Origin: Gossypium raimondii
Lineage: Eukaryota > Streptophyta > Magnoliopsida > Malvales > Malvaceae
Assembly: GCF_025698545.1 (NCBI RefSeq)
Contig: NC_068571.1
Span: 51,803,733-51,867,732, forward strand
Length of the DNA stretch: 64,000 nt
Direction of reading: 5' to 3'
A program made the position numbers and the translations under genes. The notes beneath the pieces were generated by a model. It made no database searches. It worked only from the letters and a program-made list of their open reading frames with translations, and was not told the origin of the DNA. Below are positions 1 to 11,099 of this stretch, piece by piece. Within the stretch, counting starts at the first letter, position 1. Each line of letters opens with the position of its first letter.

Positions 1-2445
1 GAGTTTATAGGCTCTTTGAAAACCACCATTGATGCTATTCGAAAAGCTACCTCCGTTGTTTCTCAATTTGGAGGCTTTTTTCATGATTTTCGTCTCTCTA
101 ATGCCATTTCTGATTGTCTTGATCTGCTTGACTCTTCTGCTGATGAACTAAGTTGGACCATGTTTGCTTCCCAGAATCCTAATGGTAGTACTTTTTAACT
201 TTTTTGTGATTACATGCAACTTTTCTGTGTAATATCATTCAGTCTCAACTGTGTTTTTGCAGCTAAAGATAACAGTACTGGTGATCTAAGTTCTGATTTA
301 AGAACATGGTTAAGTGCTGCAATGGTTAACCAACAGACATGCATTGATGGGTTTGAAGGTACAAATAGCATGGTCAAAACTGTAGTATCCGGTAGCTTGA
401 ACCAAATCACTTCACTGGTTCGTAATCTTCTCATCATGGTGCACCCTGGTCCTAATTCCAAGTCCAACGGTACCCGTAATGGCAGCCAAAAAGGTGGTGG
501 TGGTGGGGGTCATCCAGGCCAGAACCGGTTTCCGGTATGGTTCAAAAGGGAGGATCGGAGATTGTTGCAAATAAATGGGGTAACAGCAAATGTTGTGGTG
601 GCAGCAGATGGGAGTGGGAATTTCACACGCATAATGGATGCTGTGGAGACAGCACCAGATAAGAGTTTGAACAGATATGTTATTTACATTAAGAGGGGTT
701 TATATAAAGAGAATGTGGAGATCAAGAAGAAGAAATGGAACCTTATGATGATTGGTGATGGAATGGATGTCACTGTAATATCTGGGAATCGTAGCTTCAT
801 TGATGGATGGACCACATTTCGATCTGCAACATTTGGTAAGTCAAGTACTGTGAATCATTTAGCACTGGACTTGGTTTAATTGGTTGCATTTTGCTATAGT
901 TTTAAATGCATAATCATGAAATCCCTTAATGGAACTTCAATGCAGGGGCTGTTCCTATTTCTCCCAATGGATCTACCAATCAACATCTTTTAGGGCGTAG
1001 CTTGAGTTTGGGGTCATTATTTATTGCATATAGATTGCTTAGGTTTATTTCATTTAATACAAACTCGAAAAATTAATAAATTTTTTTAATCAACCCAATT
1101 TGATCATAAATCATGAAATGACTTGAGGTCGAAATGCCATTAACTAATAGTTGACCTAAACCCGAATAAAAAATGACCCGAACTCAAAATAATAAAAATG
1201 TGAAATGACCCAAACTCATAATAACATGAAACTTTTAAAACTTGAAACGACATGAACCCAAAACGATTAGGACTTAGTGACCGGAGTTCGAAATAACCTG
1301 AACTCAAAATTGACTCGAACCTAAAATGGAGTTGAAAATTTTAAAACTCAATTTAATATAATCAACCTAAAATTAACTTAAACTTAAAAAACCCAAATTA
1401 ACCATAAAACAACAGGAGAACTAAAAATGACTCAGACAATTTTAGAACCCAAATTCACTTTATTCAAATTTATGTATTTAAAGTTAACCTGTCCCGCCCA
1501 ATTGATAAATCTATCCTGGCCTAATTGGGCTTGTAAACTTTTAGACACCCAAGGAGCCTTACCCTGCATGATTTAATCATATGGGAACTATGATGTTGTC
1601 TCTAAAACTTTATTTGTTTTTCAGTTTTCACCATAATATATATGATGAAAAGGTTTCTTTATGATAATCATGACATTGTTATGGTGCATCATGCATGGTT
1701 CTTTTCCATATTGTCATCATTGTTATGTTTTGTCCTGAAACCTGCAGCTGTAAGTGGAAGAGGGTTCATAGCAAGAGACATAACATTCGAGAACACAGCA
1801 GGTCCCCAAAAGCACCAAGCGGTAGCGTTACGGTCCGACTCGGACCTCTCAGTTTTCTTCCGATGTGCAATCAAGGGATACCAAGACTCGCTCTACACCC
1901 ACACGATGCGTCAATTCTACCGGGAATGTAAGATCACCGGCACTGTAGACTTCATATTCGGCGACGGCGCCGTTTTGTTCCAAAATTGCCAAATCTTAGC
2001 CAAGCAAGGCTTACCAAACCAGAAAAATACCATCACCGCGCAAGGTCGCAAAGACCCGAACCAACCAACTGGCTTCTCCATCCAGTTCTGCAACATCTCG
2101 GCCGATACAGACTTATTACCTTCAGTTAACTCCACTCCTACATACTTGGGAAGACCATGGAAACTATATTCAAGGACCATTATCATGCAATCCTACATTA
2201 GTGATGCCATAAGGCCACAAGGGTGGCTTGAATGGAACCAAGATTTTGCCTTGGATACATTATACTATGCCGAGTACATGAATAATGGGCCAGGGGCTAG
2301 CCTTAGTGAGCGAGTTAAGTGGCCTGGTTACCATGTTTTAAATAACTCAGCTCAAGCTGTTAATTTTACAGTAGCTCAATTCATTGAAGGAGACTTGTGG
2401 TTGCCGTCAACTGGTGTTAAATACACTTCAGGATTTGGGGTATAA
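1..2445 (+). CDS. Type-I pectinesterase/pectinesterase inhibitor (pectin methylesterase), 5'-truncated by the window
   Basis: Exons are 1-184, 263-835 and 1748-2445, 484 residues in the window; the start codon and signal peptide lie upstream. Joined codons stay in frame across both introns (both phase 1; the second is 912 bp). Residues 1-~110 are the end of the PMEI pro-domain (AISDCLDLLDSSADEL, then a TWLSAAMVNQQTC stretch). A Gly-rich linker and the RRLLQ processing site follow, typical of type-I PMEs that subtilases cleave in the Golgi. The catalytic beta-helix shows GLYKE, QAVAL (catalytic Gln), GYQDSLY (second Gln; most PMEs read QDTLY), DFIFG (catalytic Asp) and YLGRPWK (substrate Arg). 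The gene ends SGFGV at a TAA. The family removes methyl esters from homogalacturonan in the wall, changing stiffness and calcium cross-linking. It resembles the Arabidopsis At4g02330/At2g47550 subgroup, from memory only. All catalytic residues are present, so it should be active. Confidence 0.93.
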
Positions 2446-2497
2446 ATATATAAATATAACTTTATTTATGTATTTTCCGTCAACCGGTGTTAAATAC
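2404..2497 (+). repeat. Short direct duplication of the end of the PME last exon
   Basis: The 21 bases at 2404-2424, which encode part of the PME C-terminus, recur at 2477-2497 with one mismatch (CCGTCAACTGGTGTTAAATA against CCGTCAACCGGTGTTAAATA). The second copy lies after the stop codon, just before the hairpin at 2505. It could be a scar of a local duplication linked to the arrival of the inverted repeat. Confidence 0.7.
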
Positions 2498-2504
2498 CTT
2501 CTGC

Positions 2505-3007
2505 AATCTAATATATCTTGTTACTGCAAAGAGAAAGGGAATTAAAGATATATATATATCGTACGGGACTTGCTTTGGTACCTGCATGGCCAAAGGATCC
2601 TCGGCTGGAGACTACAATAAAGACTGCGTGATACCGGAATCAATGGTGGAGACTGTCAAAGACACCCACCACAGCAGCAGCTCCACCTTCTGCAAATGTG
2701 CTACCACTTTGTGTTCAAAGCTTAGCACCAAAGAAAACCCCGGTATTTTTTTTTCTTTTTTCCTTATTTTCTTTGGTGCTAAGCTTTGAACATAAAATGG
2801 TAGTACATCCAAGCTTGCAAAATCTGGAGCTGCTGGTGTGGTGGGTGTCTTTGACAGTCTCCACCACTGATTCCGGTATCACGCAGTCTTTAATGCAATT
2901 TTCAGACGAGGATCCTTTGGCTATGTAGGTACCAAAGCAAGTCCCGTGCAATATATATATATATCTTTAATTCCCATTCTCTCTGCACTAACAAAATATA
3001 TTAGATT
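2505..3007. repeat. Large imperfect inverted repeat (hairpin) derived from a thionin-like cysteine-rich gene fragment
   Basis: The left arm (2505-2737) and right arm (2767-3007) are reverse complements with scattered mismatches and small indels. They are separated by a roughly 29-base, T-rich loop. By eye the arms match at about 85-90%. Landmarks pair exactly, for example GGGACTTGCTTTGGTACC (2565-2582) with its complement near 2928-2945, and the shared run through TTCAAAGCTTAGCACCAAAG. Read in one frame, each arm encodes a cysteine-rich piece with KDCVIPES, VKDTHH and, in the right arm only, FCKLGC, then LCSKLSTKEN. That pattern recalls the second half of plant thionin-like proteins. There is no start codon with signal peptide and no complete precursor, so neither arm is an intact gene. 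A transcript across it would fold into a stem of about 235 bp. Confidence 0.85.
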
Positions 3008-4148
3008 TGTAGATAATTATTTTGTATTGCATAAGATAGAGTTTATATACACTTTATGTAGGAGAGACAATGTCATATTCTCCCATAATGCTTTACCCAT
3101 GAATATTTCATTTGTAGTTGTTTGTATCATATGAGAAATGTTAGGCACTTCATTGCAATTATGCTTGGAATGTTATAGAAACCAAATGCCGAACTTCACT
3201 GCCAAGGATCACTTTATTTAGTGTAAAAAAATTAAATTAAATTGTTAGATTTTTAATTTTATACATGACATAAATTTTGTTTTAACGTGTAATATTATAT
3301 ATAAATTTTAATATTATGTAATTTTATATATTAAATTTTGATATAATTCAATTTTCGTAATTATCCTTATAGCCATAAACTTAAAATTTAAAAAATCCTG
3401 CCATGTGCCATCTAAATTCTACAGCCCAATGTCCACTGCTCACTACCCACCATGGCCATGAGAATCAAACGGGCACCATAACCCAAAGTAAAAAAATTCA
3501 GCAGCCATCATTTTCGGTTCTTGCCAAAAATTTCAAAAAATACTTTTTCCCATGTTATAAAAATTTGTAATAAGTAAAAATATTAAGTATCAAATTGTAT
3601 TTTGTTCCTTCTACTTAATAAATGAATAAATTAATCCCTGTAGTTTATGTAAAATAATAAACTGGTCATTTTATTAAAAATTCCATTTATTTCTACAGTT
3701 AAAAATTAAAATACTAACATTTAACTATCTAACTAAAATTAAAAACACATCCAATTAGAAACATTTTCCTATAAAATTCACCTACGATAAATTTTAATAT
3801 ATTTTTATACGATTATTTTATTAAATAAATAAAGAGCACTATTCAGTGGATATACAAAATCAGCAGGCAAAGCAAAATGCTGCAAAAACAATTCTACTGG
3901 ATTAAATAACAATGGTTCAATTAACATCTATTTATCTTTTAATATTCTCAATATTTTATTAATAAAATTATTGACGTAAATTAATCACCAATTAATAAAA
4001 TTGAAATAATCGAAATTCCTTTTGAAAATTATCAAATCGGACTCTGGTCGAAAAAATTTAAATGATCAACAAGTTTTATAAATGAATCATGTTATTAAGT
4101 TATGTGTTGGTATCATATTCAGTATATTTATATAATCTTTGGCATATT
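3008..4148. other. Intergenic, AT-rich, no gene seen
   Basis: Only short chance reading frames occur here. The stretch around 3400-3500 is less AT-rich than the rest but shows no recognisable protein or RNA gene. Confidence 0.6.
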
Positions 4149-4404
4149 CAGTGGCGGAGTCAGAAAATTTTGTTGGGAGACCGGAATTAAATTATATATT
4201 TTTATGATAGTAAAAATGTAATTTCACTATTTTAATAGTCTATATCTTTATAACTTTTAAAAGATTAAATCAAATATTTATATTTTGAGGGGACAAAGTG
4301 CAATTTTATTATTACCAATTTAAAATTTTATAAATTATAAATGGTTTAAATAGAAAAATTTTTATTTTAAGGGCCGGGCCTAGGCCCCTTGACTCTGCCA
4401 CCGA
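4149..4404. mobile_element. MITE (non-autonomous DNA transposon), family A, copy 1, with target-site duplication
   Basis: The ends are inverted repeats: CAGTGGCGGAGTCA on the left and TGACTCTGCCACCGA on the right. The element is flanked by GCATATT at 4142-4148 and 4405-4411, a perfect 7-bp target duplication. The interior is AT-rich and carries no coding sequence. Related copies lie near 7711-7930, 50283-50560 and 58074-58360, with shared signatures such as the GGGCC/GGCCC block and AAAAGTTATAAAGATATA. Confidence 0.8.
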
Positions 4405-4411
4405 GCATATT

Positions 4412-6023
4412 AATCATTTATAGTATATTGATTTCCACGTATTATTTCATTAATTTTTATTATACTTTTTTTTTTTGTATTACGCGGTATTTCATTTTTT
4501 AAATTTAGGTTGCATTTGGTTTTAAGAAATAAGGTTGTTTTCATTTTAAAAAATAAAAAATAGTGTAGAAGACATGTTTGGTTAAAATTTTTAAATTAAT
4601 TTTTGGAAAATGAAAAAAAGTGAAAATTAGAGAATAGAAAAACATATTTTATTGTTTTTAATAATATTATTTTGGAAAAATTGAAAAAATTGAAAATAAA
4701 GAATTATTTTAAGTTTCATTTTACGCATTAAATTTACCTAGCCAAATCATTTCAGAAGCAACTTTATTTTTAAAACCTTTAAATATTTTTTATTTAATTA
4801 CATTTTATTTTAATATTATAATACATTTTAATAAATTATACTTTAGTTTAGTTTTTAATTATTTTTCCATTTCTATTTTGAAAATATATAAACACATTTT
4901 ACTATTTTTTATTGAAAATAATTTTTATTTTCATTTACCAAAAATATTTTTCAATTTCAAGAAAAATAAAAATATTTTTGAAAATGAAATGAAAAATAAA
5001 AATAGAGAATGTTGTACACCCTTATGCATTCAATATTATCAAATAATGATGCTAAAATTTCATAAATTGGCCCGGTGTTAAGCCCAATATCAGTAATGAA
5101 TGAAGATTTATTCAAGGAAGCCTATGGCTGCTAAAATGATGCCTGAACCAAGATTAGATTGAGAAAGATAAAAACAATGTCTAAAACGAGACCAAGTTGA
5201 GCTTGAATTGAAGGGATGCATATATGCATGTAGTATGTATATATGTATTTATAAAATAACATTGCTAAGAATTTTATTTAATCTAATCCGAGCTAATAAA
5301 CTCATGTCGTTTTACTTTTTTCGATAAATTTATGTTCGCTTGAACCAAAAAAAACACACACACACACACGTAAAAGTTTTCCTTTGAGCTAATTGAGTTT
5401 TAGTTCAATTTACATTATTGCTATTGCAACAACTAGGACGTGAGTTTTACGCCACTAACTTCTCATTTCAATATTACTCACCAAGAGCAAGAAGTCTCAT
5501 TATTGATATCATATAATATTGCATAAAATTGTGATATAGTTCCATTTTTAGCCATTTTAATAGTTTTGAACTTAGTAGTTAGCATATGTAGTTTTGACAT
5601 GTTCACTCTGTGTCATTTCTTAAGTTGTATCAAGTATTATCTTAGCGTTTCGAACTAAAAATAGCATGAATGTCAAGTTTGCAATCTTATCTTCTTTAGT
5701 GATACATTGTGCTTTTGGTTTTACAATATGTGACCCATATAAGTTTGTTGTTTTAGGAGGATCTCATCCTGTTAAATAGATGGTTTTCAAGCTACCAAAC
5801 ATCATAATTTTATTCTAAAATGTTACATTACGATGTAAGATACAACCTACCAAACATCTACTCCGTAATATTAAAATCGAATCTTTATAGGTGTAAGTAA
5901 TAAATGAGATTATATAAATAAGTGTTAAGGCTGAAGGAATTCAGATTTTAGTTTAGTTAATAAATACAATTATCTTAAATAGATAATTATGAAATAATGG
6001 AAAATTATGTTAGTTTTATATTG
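4412..6023. other. Intergenic, AT-rich, no gene seen
   Basis: A 67-codon open frame at 4878-5081 is dominated by Lys, Asn and Phe from AT-rich sequence and is not credible. A short CA microsatellite sits at about 5350-5369. Nothing else is recognisable. Confidence 0.6.
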
Positions 6024-6494
6024 GTTAAATTTTGTTATTAGTCTCTATATTTTATAAAAGTTGTGAATTTAGTCTTTGTATTTTTATTTGATCAATTTTA
6101 GTATTTATATTTTTAAAATTGGTAATTTTAGTTTCGTACTTTTCCAATTTTGAAAAGTTAGTCCCAACCTAGATAATAGCAGTTAAATTCGTTTGGTTAA
6201 ATTCAATTACTAATCTTATACTATGCATATTGTTATAGATTTAGTCTATTTTCTCCAATTGGATCATTCCAAGTCCCTATATTTTTAAAATTTTGAAACT
6301 TCAGCCTTACTGCAAATGACATTAAAAAATTCAATGGATTTTTAGTGAGTAATATGTGAAAATAATAAGTTGGCATGACATTACACATATGATAATACAT
6401 TTGGCGCATACAGAGGCTAAAAATGACCAAATAAAAATATAGAGATTAATTCACAACTTTAGCTAAGTACAGGGACTAATAGCAAAATTTAACC
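6024..6494. mobile_element. Foldback element with ~75-bp terminal inverted repeats (Mutator-like MITE)
   Basis: The left end GGTTAAATTTTGTTATTAGT and the following ~60 bases recur inverted at 6418-6494, ending ACTAATAGCAAAATTTAACC. The flanks TTTTATATT (left) and TTTTACATT (right) match at 8 of 9 bases, consistent with an aged 9-bp Mutator-type target duplication. There is no coding content. Confidence 0.7.
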
Positions 6495-6911
6495 TTTTAC
6501 ATTATATTGGATTTCTTCTCATATATAATTATCAATATTTAATATGCTGACACAGTATAAGAATTACAAACTATCACTTAAGAACAAAAATGTTATGTAA
6601 ATACGAATAATTTTGTTTAGAGTTAAAAGAGGAAATTTAAAAATTAACATTACATAGCCATCATGTTATGATTAACTTATGATATACATTGTGAAAATAT
6701 TAAAATAATCTAATATATATATATATATATATATATGATTATATTTGATGCATTGTCATGTATAAATTATATTATTAACGTATCACAATTCATCCATCGT
6801 TAATAAGTAAATAAGAAAAATTTAAAAAATTAATTAAACTTAATTATAATTTTTCTATTTATAATTTTTTCATCTCCTTTTGTGTATCAACTCAAAACTC
6901 GTAAAGTATAT

Positions 6912-7146
6912 GGGTAAATTATATTAGTAAACATTCAACTATATATATATATATATTGGTCATTCAACTATTAAAAGTTATAAATGATCACTTAACTATT
7001 CAATTTTGTCTTTTTGTCACTCAATTATATTGAATTTGTTGGTGAAAAGAAAAGAGACAAAATCGAATAGTTTAATGAGCATTTTGTAATTTTCATAATT
7101 AAATGATAAAAAAATATAGTTGAATGATCTCGACAATAGATTACCT
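6912..7146. mobile_element. Small foldback element
   Basis: The left part (GGGTAAATTATATTAGTAA, then TCATTCAACTAT) recurs inverted near 7100-7146 (ATAGTTGAATGATC, then AATAGATTACC). It contains an AT dinucleotide run. It resembles the common plant foldback type that starts GGGTAAATTATA. No target duplication is clear. Confidence 0.55.
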
Positions 7147-7425
7147 TTTGTATAAATATATTTCAAGTTTCTAATTCAATATTTGTTAATTATATACACA
7201 TATGAGCAAAAATTTGAAATCTAGTTCAAAATATCATTTCCTAAAGAAACTTTTAAAATAGTCCAAATGTTGCATTTTCAGTTTCATGAAATTTCAAGTC
7301 GAAAGCTAAAAAAACATACACTACTTCGGCTAAAAAACAAGGCAGCTAAGCCAGGCGTGCAGTCTACATAAATTTAGAAACCCAAAAGTGTGTTAAAATT
7401 TCCTAGTCCCACTCAAAACAAAACA

Positions 7426-7668
7426 ATGAAATGGCAAATTCTAATGGTTGTTTTAGCCATATCATCCCCTTGGTCGCTCACTTGTCTCTTATCAAATACA
7501 TGTGCTATTGTCTCCCTTAAGAAACATAAGTTCCCATTACATGGTGTGGTGGTGCCATTTTCAGCCTCATTCTTTGCTTTGCTCACCAACAACCGCAGCA
7601 AGCTCTACAAACATCTTATCCGGCTGTTGGGGAATGCCTTTCTTTTTTTTTGGGGGGGGGGTCATTAA
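7426..7668 (+). pseudogene. Unidentified reading frame with a signal-peptide-like start; possible gene relic
   Basis: An ATG at 7426 opens an 80-codon frame. Its first ~20 residues (MKWQILMVVLAISSPWSLTC) look like a secretory signal peptide. The codons are less AT-biased than the flanks up to about 7635. The frame then runs into a homopolymer block (T9 followed by G10 at about 7643-7661) and stops. I recognise no family. The +2 frame also stays open (7502-7753), so a frameshifted exon relic is as likely as a real short protein. Confidence in function is very low. Confidence 0.25.
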
Positions 7669-7710
7669 ACCGAAATTAAAATACTATTCAATAATGATAT
7701 ATTTCTGCAT

Positions 7711-7930
7711 GTCCAGAGGCAAATTCAGGGGGTTGGCAGGCCCGCCCCCTTAAAATAGAAAATTGTTGTTTTGGCCATTTAGAAAATTTTAGAACTTTAA
7801 ATTAATAAAGGTAAAATTGTACTTTGACCACTCCTAAAATTATAAAAATTTAATTTAATCCTTCAAAAGTTATAAAGATATAAACTATTAAAAATTAAAT
7901 TTTATTTCGGCCCTTAAAACGGAAATTTTA
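7711..7930. mobile_element. MITE family A, copy 2 (inverted relative to copy 1)
   Basis: It begins GAGGCAAATTCAGGGGGTTG followed by GCAGGCCCGCCCCCTTAAAA. The interior AAAAGTTATAAAGATATA and TAAACTATTAAAA signature matches the reverse complement of 4149-4404. No target duplication was identified and the far end is blurred. Confidence 0.6.
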
Positions 7931-8218
7931 AATAGGTAAGAGTCCTACGTAATTAAAATAAATTCTGAATGATGAATTCATACATGGGTTGGTACGTTTT
8001 GTCTAATTAAAAGTACTTTTTGTTGGCCAAAAATTTGCTAAACAATGTGTTTTTGCCATCCAAAGTGCTTTTATAAAGTGATTTTTGAACAAAAATTTGG
8101 AAAAAGCACTTTTGAGTATATAATTACGTTTATATCCAATAAATAATCACATATTTATAGTTTATATAATATGTATAATTATATTTTATGTTTTATTTAA
8201 AATATCTTTCTTGTTATT

Positions 8219-8776
8219 TAGGTAAATTGCACTATTAATCACTAAATTATGGGTAAAGTTATGTTTTGGTCATTTAACTAAAAAAATTGCGATTTGATCA
8301 CTTAACTATTTAAAAGTTTTCATTTAAGTTATTGGATTGTTAAAGCCGATGCTATATGGCTTTCTCTGTTTATTCCAATTGAAAGCTCTCTTTCCCTTTC
8401 TCTTATACAATTCAATTTTTTTTTCTTCAAACAACTTTGGACATCACGAATCTACGAATCAAAATTCAAACAATTTTTTTTTTCAATCTCCAACACTAAC
8501 CATCAGATTGACTTATCTAAGGTATGTTCTTTTACATGTCGATGGGTATTGATCCACTATATCAATTGTCGAATTGTCACTTGGAACTCGTTGGCAAAAC
8601 CTTTGTTTTTTAAAAGAAAAAACCTTAACAGCCCAGTGACTTAAATAAAAACTTTTGAATAGTTCAGTAACTTAAATGAAAACTTTCTAACAGACCATAT
8701 TGTAACTTTTTTAAGTTAAGTGGCCAAAACGAAAACTTACCTATAGTTTAGTGACTAATAGTATAGCTTACCCTAT
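8219..8776. mobile_element. Foldback element with ~120-bp arms
   Basis: The left arm (GGTAAATTGCACTATTAATC through TTTTCATTTAAGTTATTGG) is repeated inverted at about 8630-8776, ending AGTATAGCTTACCC. The flanking 9-mers TGTTATTTA and TATTATTTA differ at one base, consistent with an aged Mutator-type 9-bp target duplication. The centre (about 8340-8620) is not palindromic and has one 71-codon frame with no recognisable family. Confidence 0.65.
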
Positions 8777-9772
8777 TATTTAAAGTTTTGACTGAGTTGA
8801 TATTATTCTCAATCAGGCCCCAACTCAATTATGAAACTACCAAGAGCTTAATATTTTTATAAAGCAACAAATATAATTTTGAGAGCATTTTTATCTTTTT
8901 TTTTTTTTTTACATACAATTTACAAAAGTACATGTGCACGATGGGATTTACACCTAATACCTTAAAATACTTTTCTCCTCAACTTTACCATTTTACCAAA
9001 AACCTCAGCTTTGACATATAATTTTTTTTACTTATATCGTAAGTGTATTATAAGTTAGTTTAACTATTATTCACTTATAATATTGTTTACGCATGTTTGG
9101 TTGAACTTGAAAATGGACCTATAGAAAAGTAAAACAAGCTTAAATACTCTCAGATTTCAATAAACAATGCCAAATTCGAAGGGATGCTCTTCGCTGCTTA
9201 AATCAATACAGGTCCTTGTAATGGAAATAACATATGTGATTAAGGAGACAAACTCGCATGAGAGGATAATGGTTAGTGAAAGGTTGCCCCTTCTTTATTC
9301 TTAGTCTGCAATAGGTTGATATAGTGGTTTCATTTTGTGTTATGTTTGGTTGCTATCATTAATGTTTGAGGATTAGCATTATCTCCTCTTGATATAATAG
9401 ATATATTCATAAATTCTAAAATTATTAAAAGAAAATATTATTAAGATGAAATAATATTTAAATAACATATTTATGTATTTTATACTATTAATTTATTTAG
9501 TTATCATTATAAATAATTTAATAATCTATATATCTTTATGTTAAAAAAGTTCCACATATGATTTCTTTTCCTTACATGAAAATGTTTTACTGTTTAAATT
9601 TGATTTTTAATTTTAACCTAATTTAGTTCTTATATTTTTATAATATTATTAGTTAATTCACAATTAATATCATTAATTTTTCGATTAAAATGTTACGTGA
9701 TTATATATAATTTGGATGCTTTAAAGGTCTTAGAGACCGGTTTTTTTATTTGCCTTAGCATTATAAGACAAT
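8777..9772. other. Intergenic, no gene seen
   Basis: AT-rich sequence without a credible reading frame. A slightly GC-richer patch at 9170-9370 shows no protein similarity that I recognise. Confidence 0.55.
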
Positions 9773-10218
9773 AGTTAAATTTCATTTTGGCCCCTATACT
9801 ATGCTAAAACTTAGTTTTAATCATTATATTTTAATTTTAGCATAATTTAGTCCCTTTATTTTATAATATCATTAGTTAATCTAAATAATTAATATTGCTA
9901 ACTATTTTAACTACAATGTTGATGACATTTTTTAAGAGCACTATTCCAACAAAAAAATATTTTATCATGACGAGTTTGAATGAGTGCTTTTAAGTCCATA
10001 TTAGTATTTTCAACGTTTTTTTATTACATCACTATCAAGGGATATTTTTTAATTTTAAAATGTCACACTAGTAAACTTAATAAAAGAATTTTAACAATGA
10101 TAACAACTGAACCTGAATTTTAAATTTAAAAGTAAAGGGATTAAATTATTAAAAATAAAAATAAAAGACTAAATTTCAAATACACGAGATATATAGAAAC
10201 ATAGAGCATATTTTAACC
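9773..10218. mobile_element. Degenerate foldback element
   Basis: The left side (AGTTAAATTTCATTTTGGCC, then TTTAGTCCCTTTATTTT) is loosely mirrored at 10125-10218, which ends GAGCATATTTTAACC. Similarity between the arms is only moderate by eye, so this is an old copy or a partial match to the family seen at 6024-6494. Confidence 0.4.
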
Positions 10219-11090
10219 TTCAAAATTTTTGTTTTATAAATTAATACAAACAAATAATTAATCTAATATAAGAAAAAATACTAGTATAATTTTAAAGATA
10301 ATATATTTCTAAATATTTCATTGTCTCACCACAATTTTTTCATCACAAACCATTTTAAAGGCACTTTTTTTCATTTTCAAAATGATGTTTGTCATCAACA
10401 TCAATGCATGTGAGGTCATTTACACATAATAGAAGTTGTAAGAAATTTCCCTAGACAACTTGAGTGGGAAAAAAGGGCCCATCTTACATTAATTTTTGTG
10501 CTCTAAATTGATGTGATTATTATTGGATTAGCAGATGGCAAATATGCTTTCTAAAAGCTTCCAAATCCAAATACTAGACTTCACAATTTTATGCACAAAA
10601 TACCCAACAATTCATTTAAAGATGTATTAGGTACCATGGTTTTCCATTTCCTTCGGCAACGTGTGACTTTATTTTTGTTTGCGAGAGATTTGACCATGGA
10701 AGTTGCCCTTGGTTCACACTGTGATGCTATTCTTTTTCATACTAATCACAATAAATTTAAGAGAAAAATTTATATATTTACATAAAGGGTTGAATGCTTA
10801 AATTAGGTTGAATTTTTTTAGAGTTGCTCGCATAAGAGTTAAATATTTCAAAATGATCCTATAAGGGTCTAATATTTATAAAAGTACTTAAATAAAGATT
10901 TTTCACGCGTTTTAACCCAATTTGTTAAAAAAAGTAGCTGAATGTTAACATGTTTAGCATAAAAGACATAATAGTTGAATCAAATATTTTTTAAAAGAAA
11001 AGAAAATAATAAAAACATAATTTAAAACTTGATATACGATGCTTGAGAAGCCCTTATTTGAGCACATTTAAAAAATTTGGCTTTTATTTG
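10219..11090. other. Intergenic, no gene seen
   Basis: A 64-codon frame at 10591-10785 has no recognisable domain. No other structure was found. Confidence 0.5.
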
Positions 11091-11099
11091 AGCATTTTC

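Noticed and set aside
1642..1747. Extension of the PME last exon upstream to an ATG at 1642 as a separate gene start
   Set aside because: The consensus acceptor CCTGCAG at 1747 and the frame match to the exon ending at 835 show that this is intron. The upstream residues do not resemble PME.
2505..3007. The hairpin as an ordinary MITE
   Set aside because: The arms occupy the whole element with almost no spacer, and carry a protein-coding fragment. No target duplication was found at the outer edges. A full repeat search could still change this.
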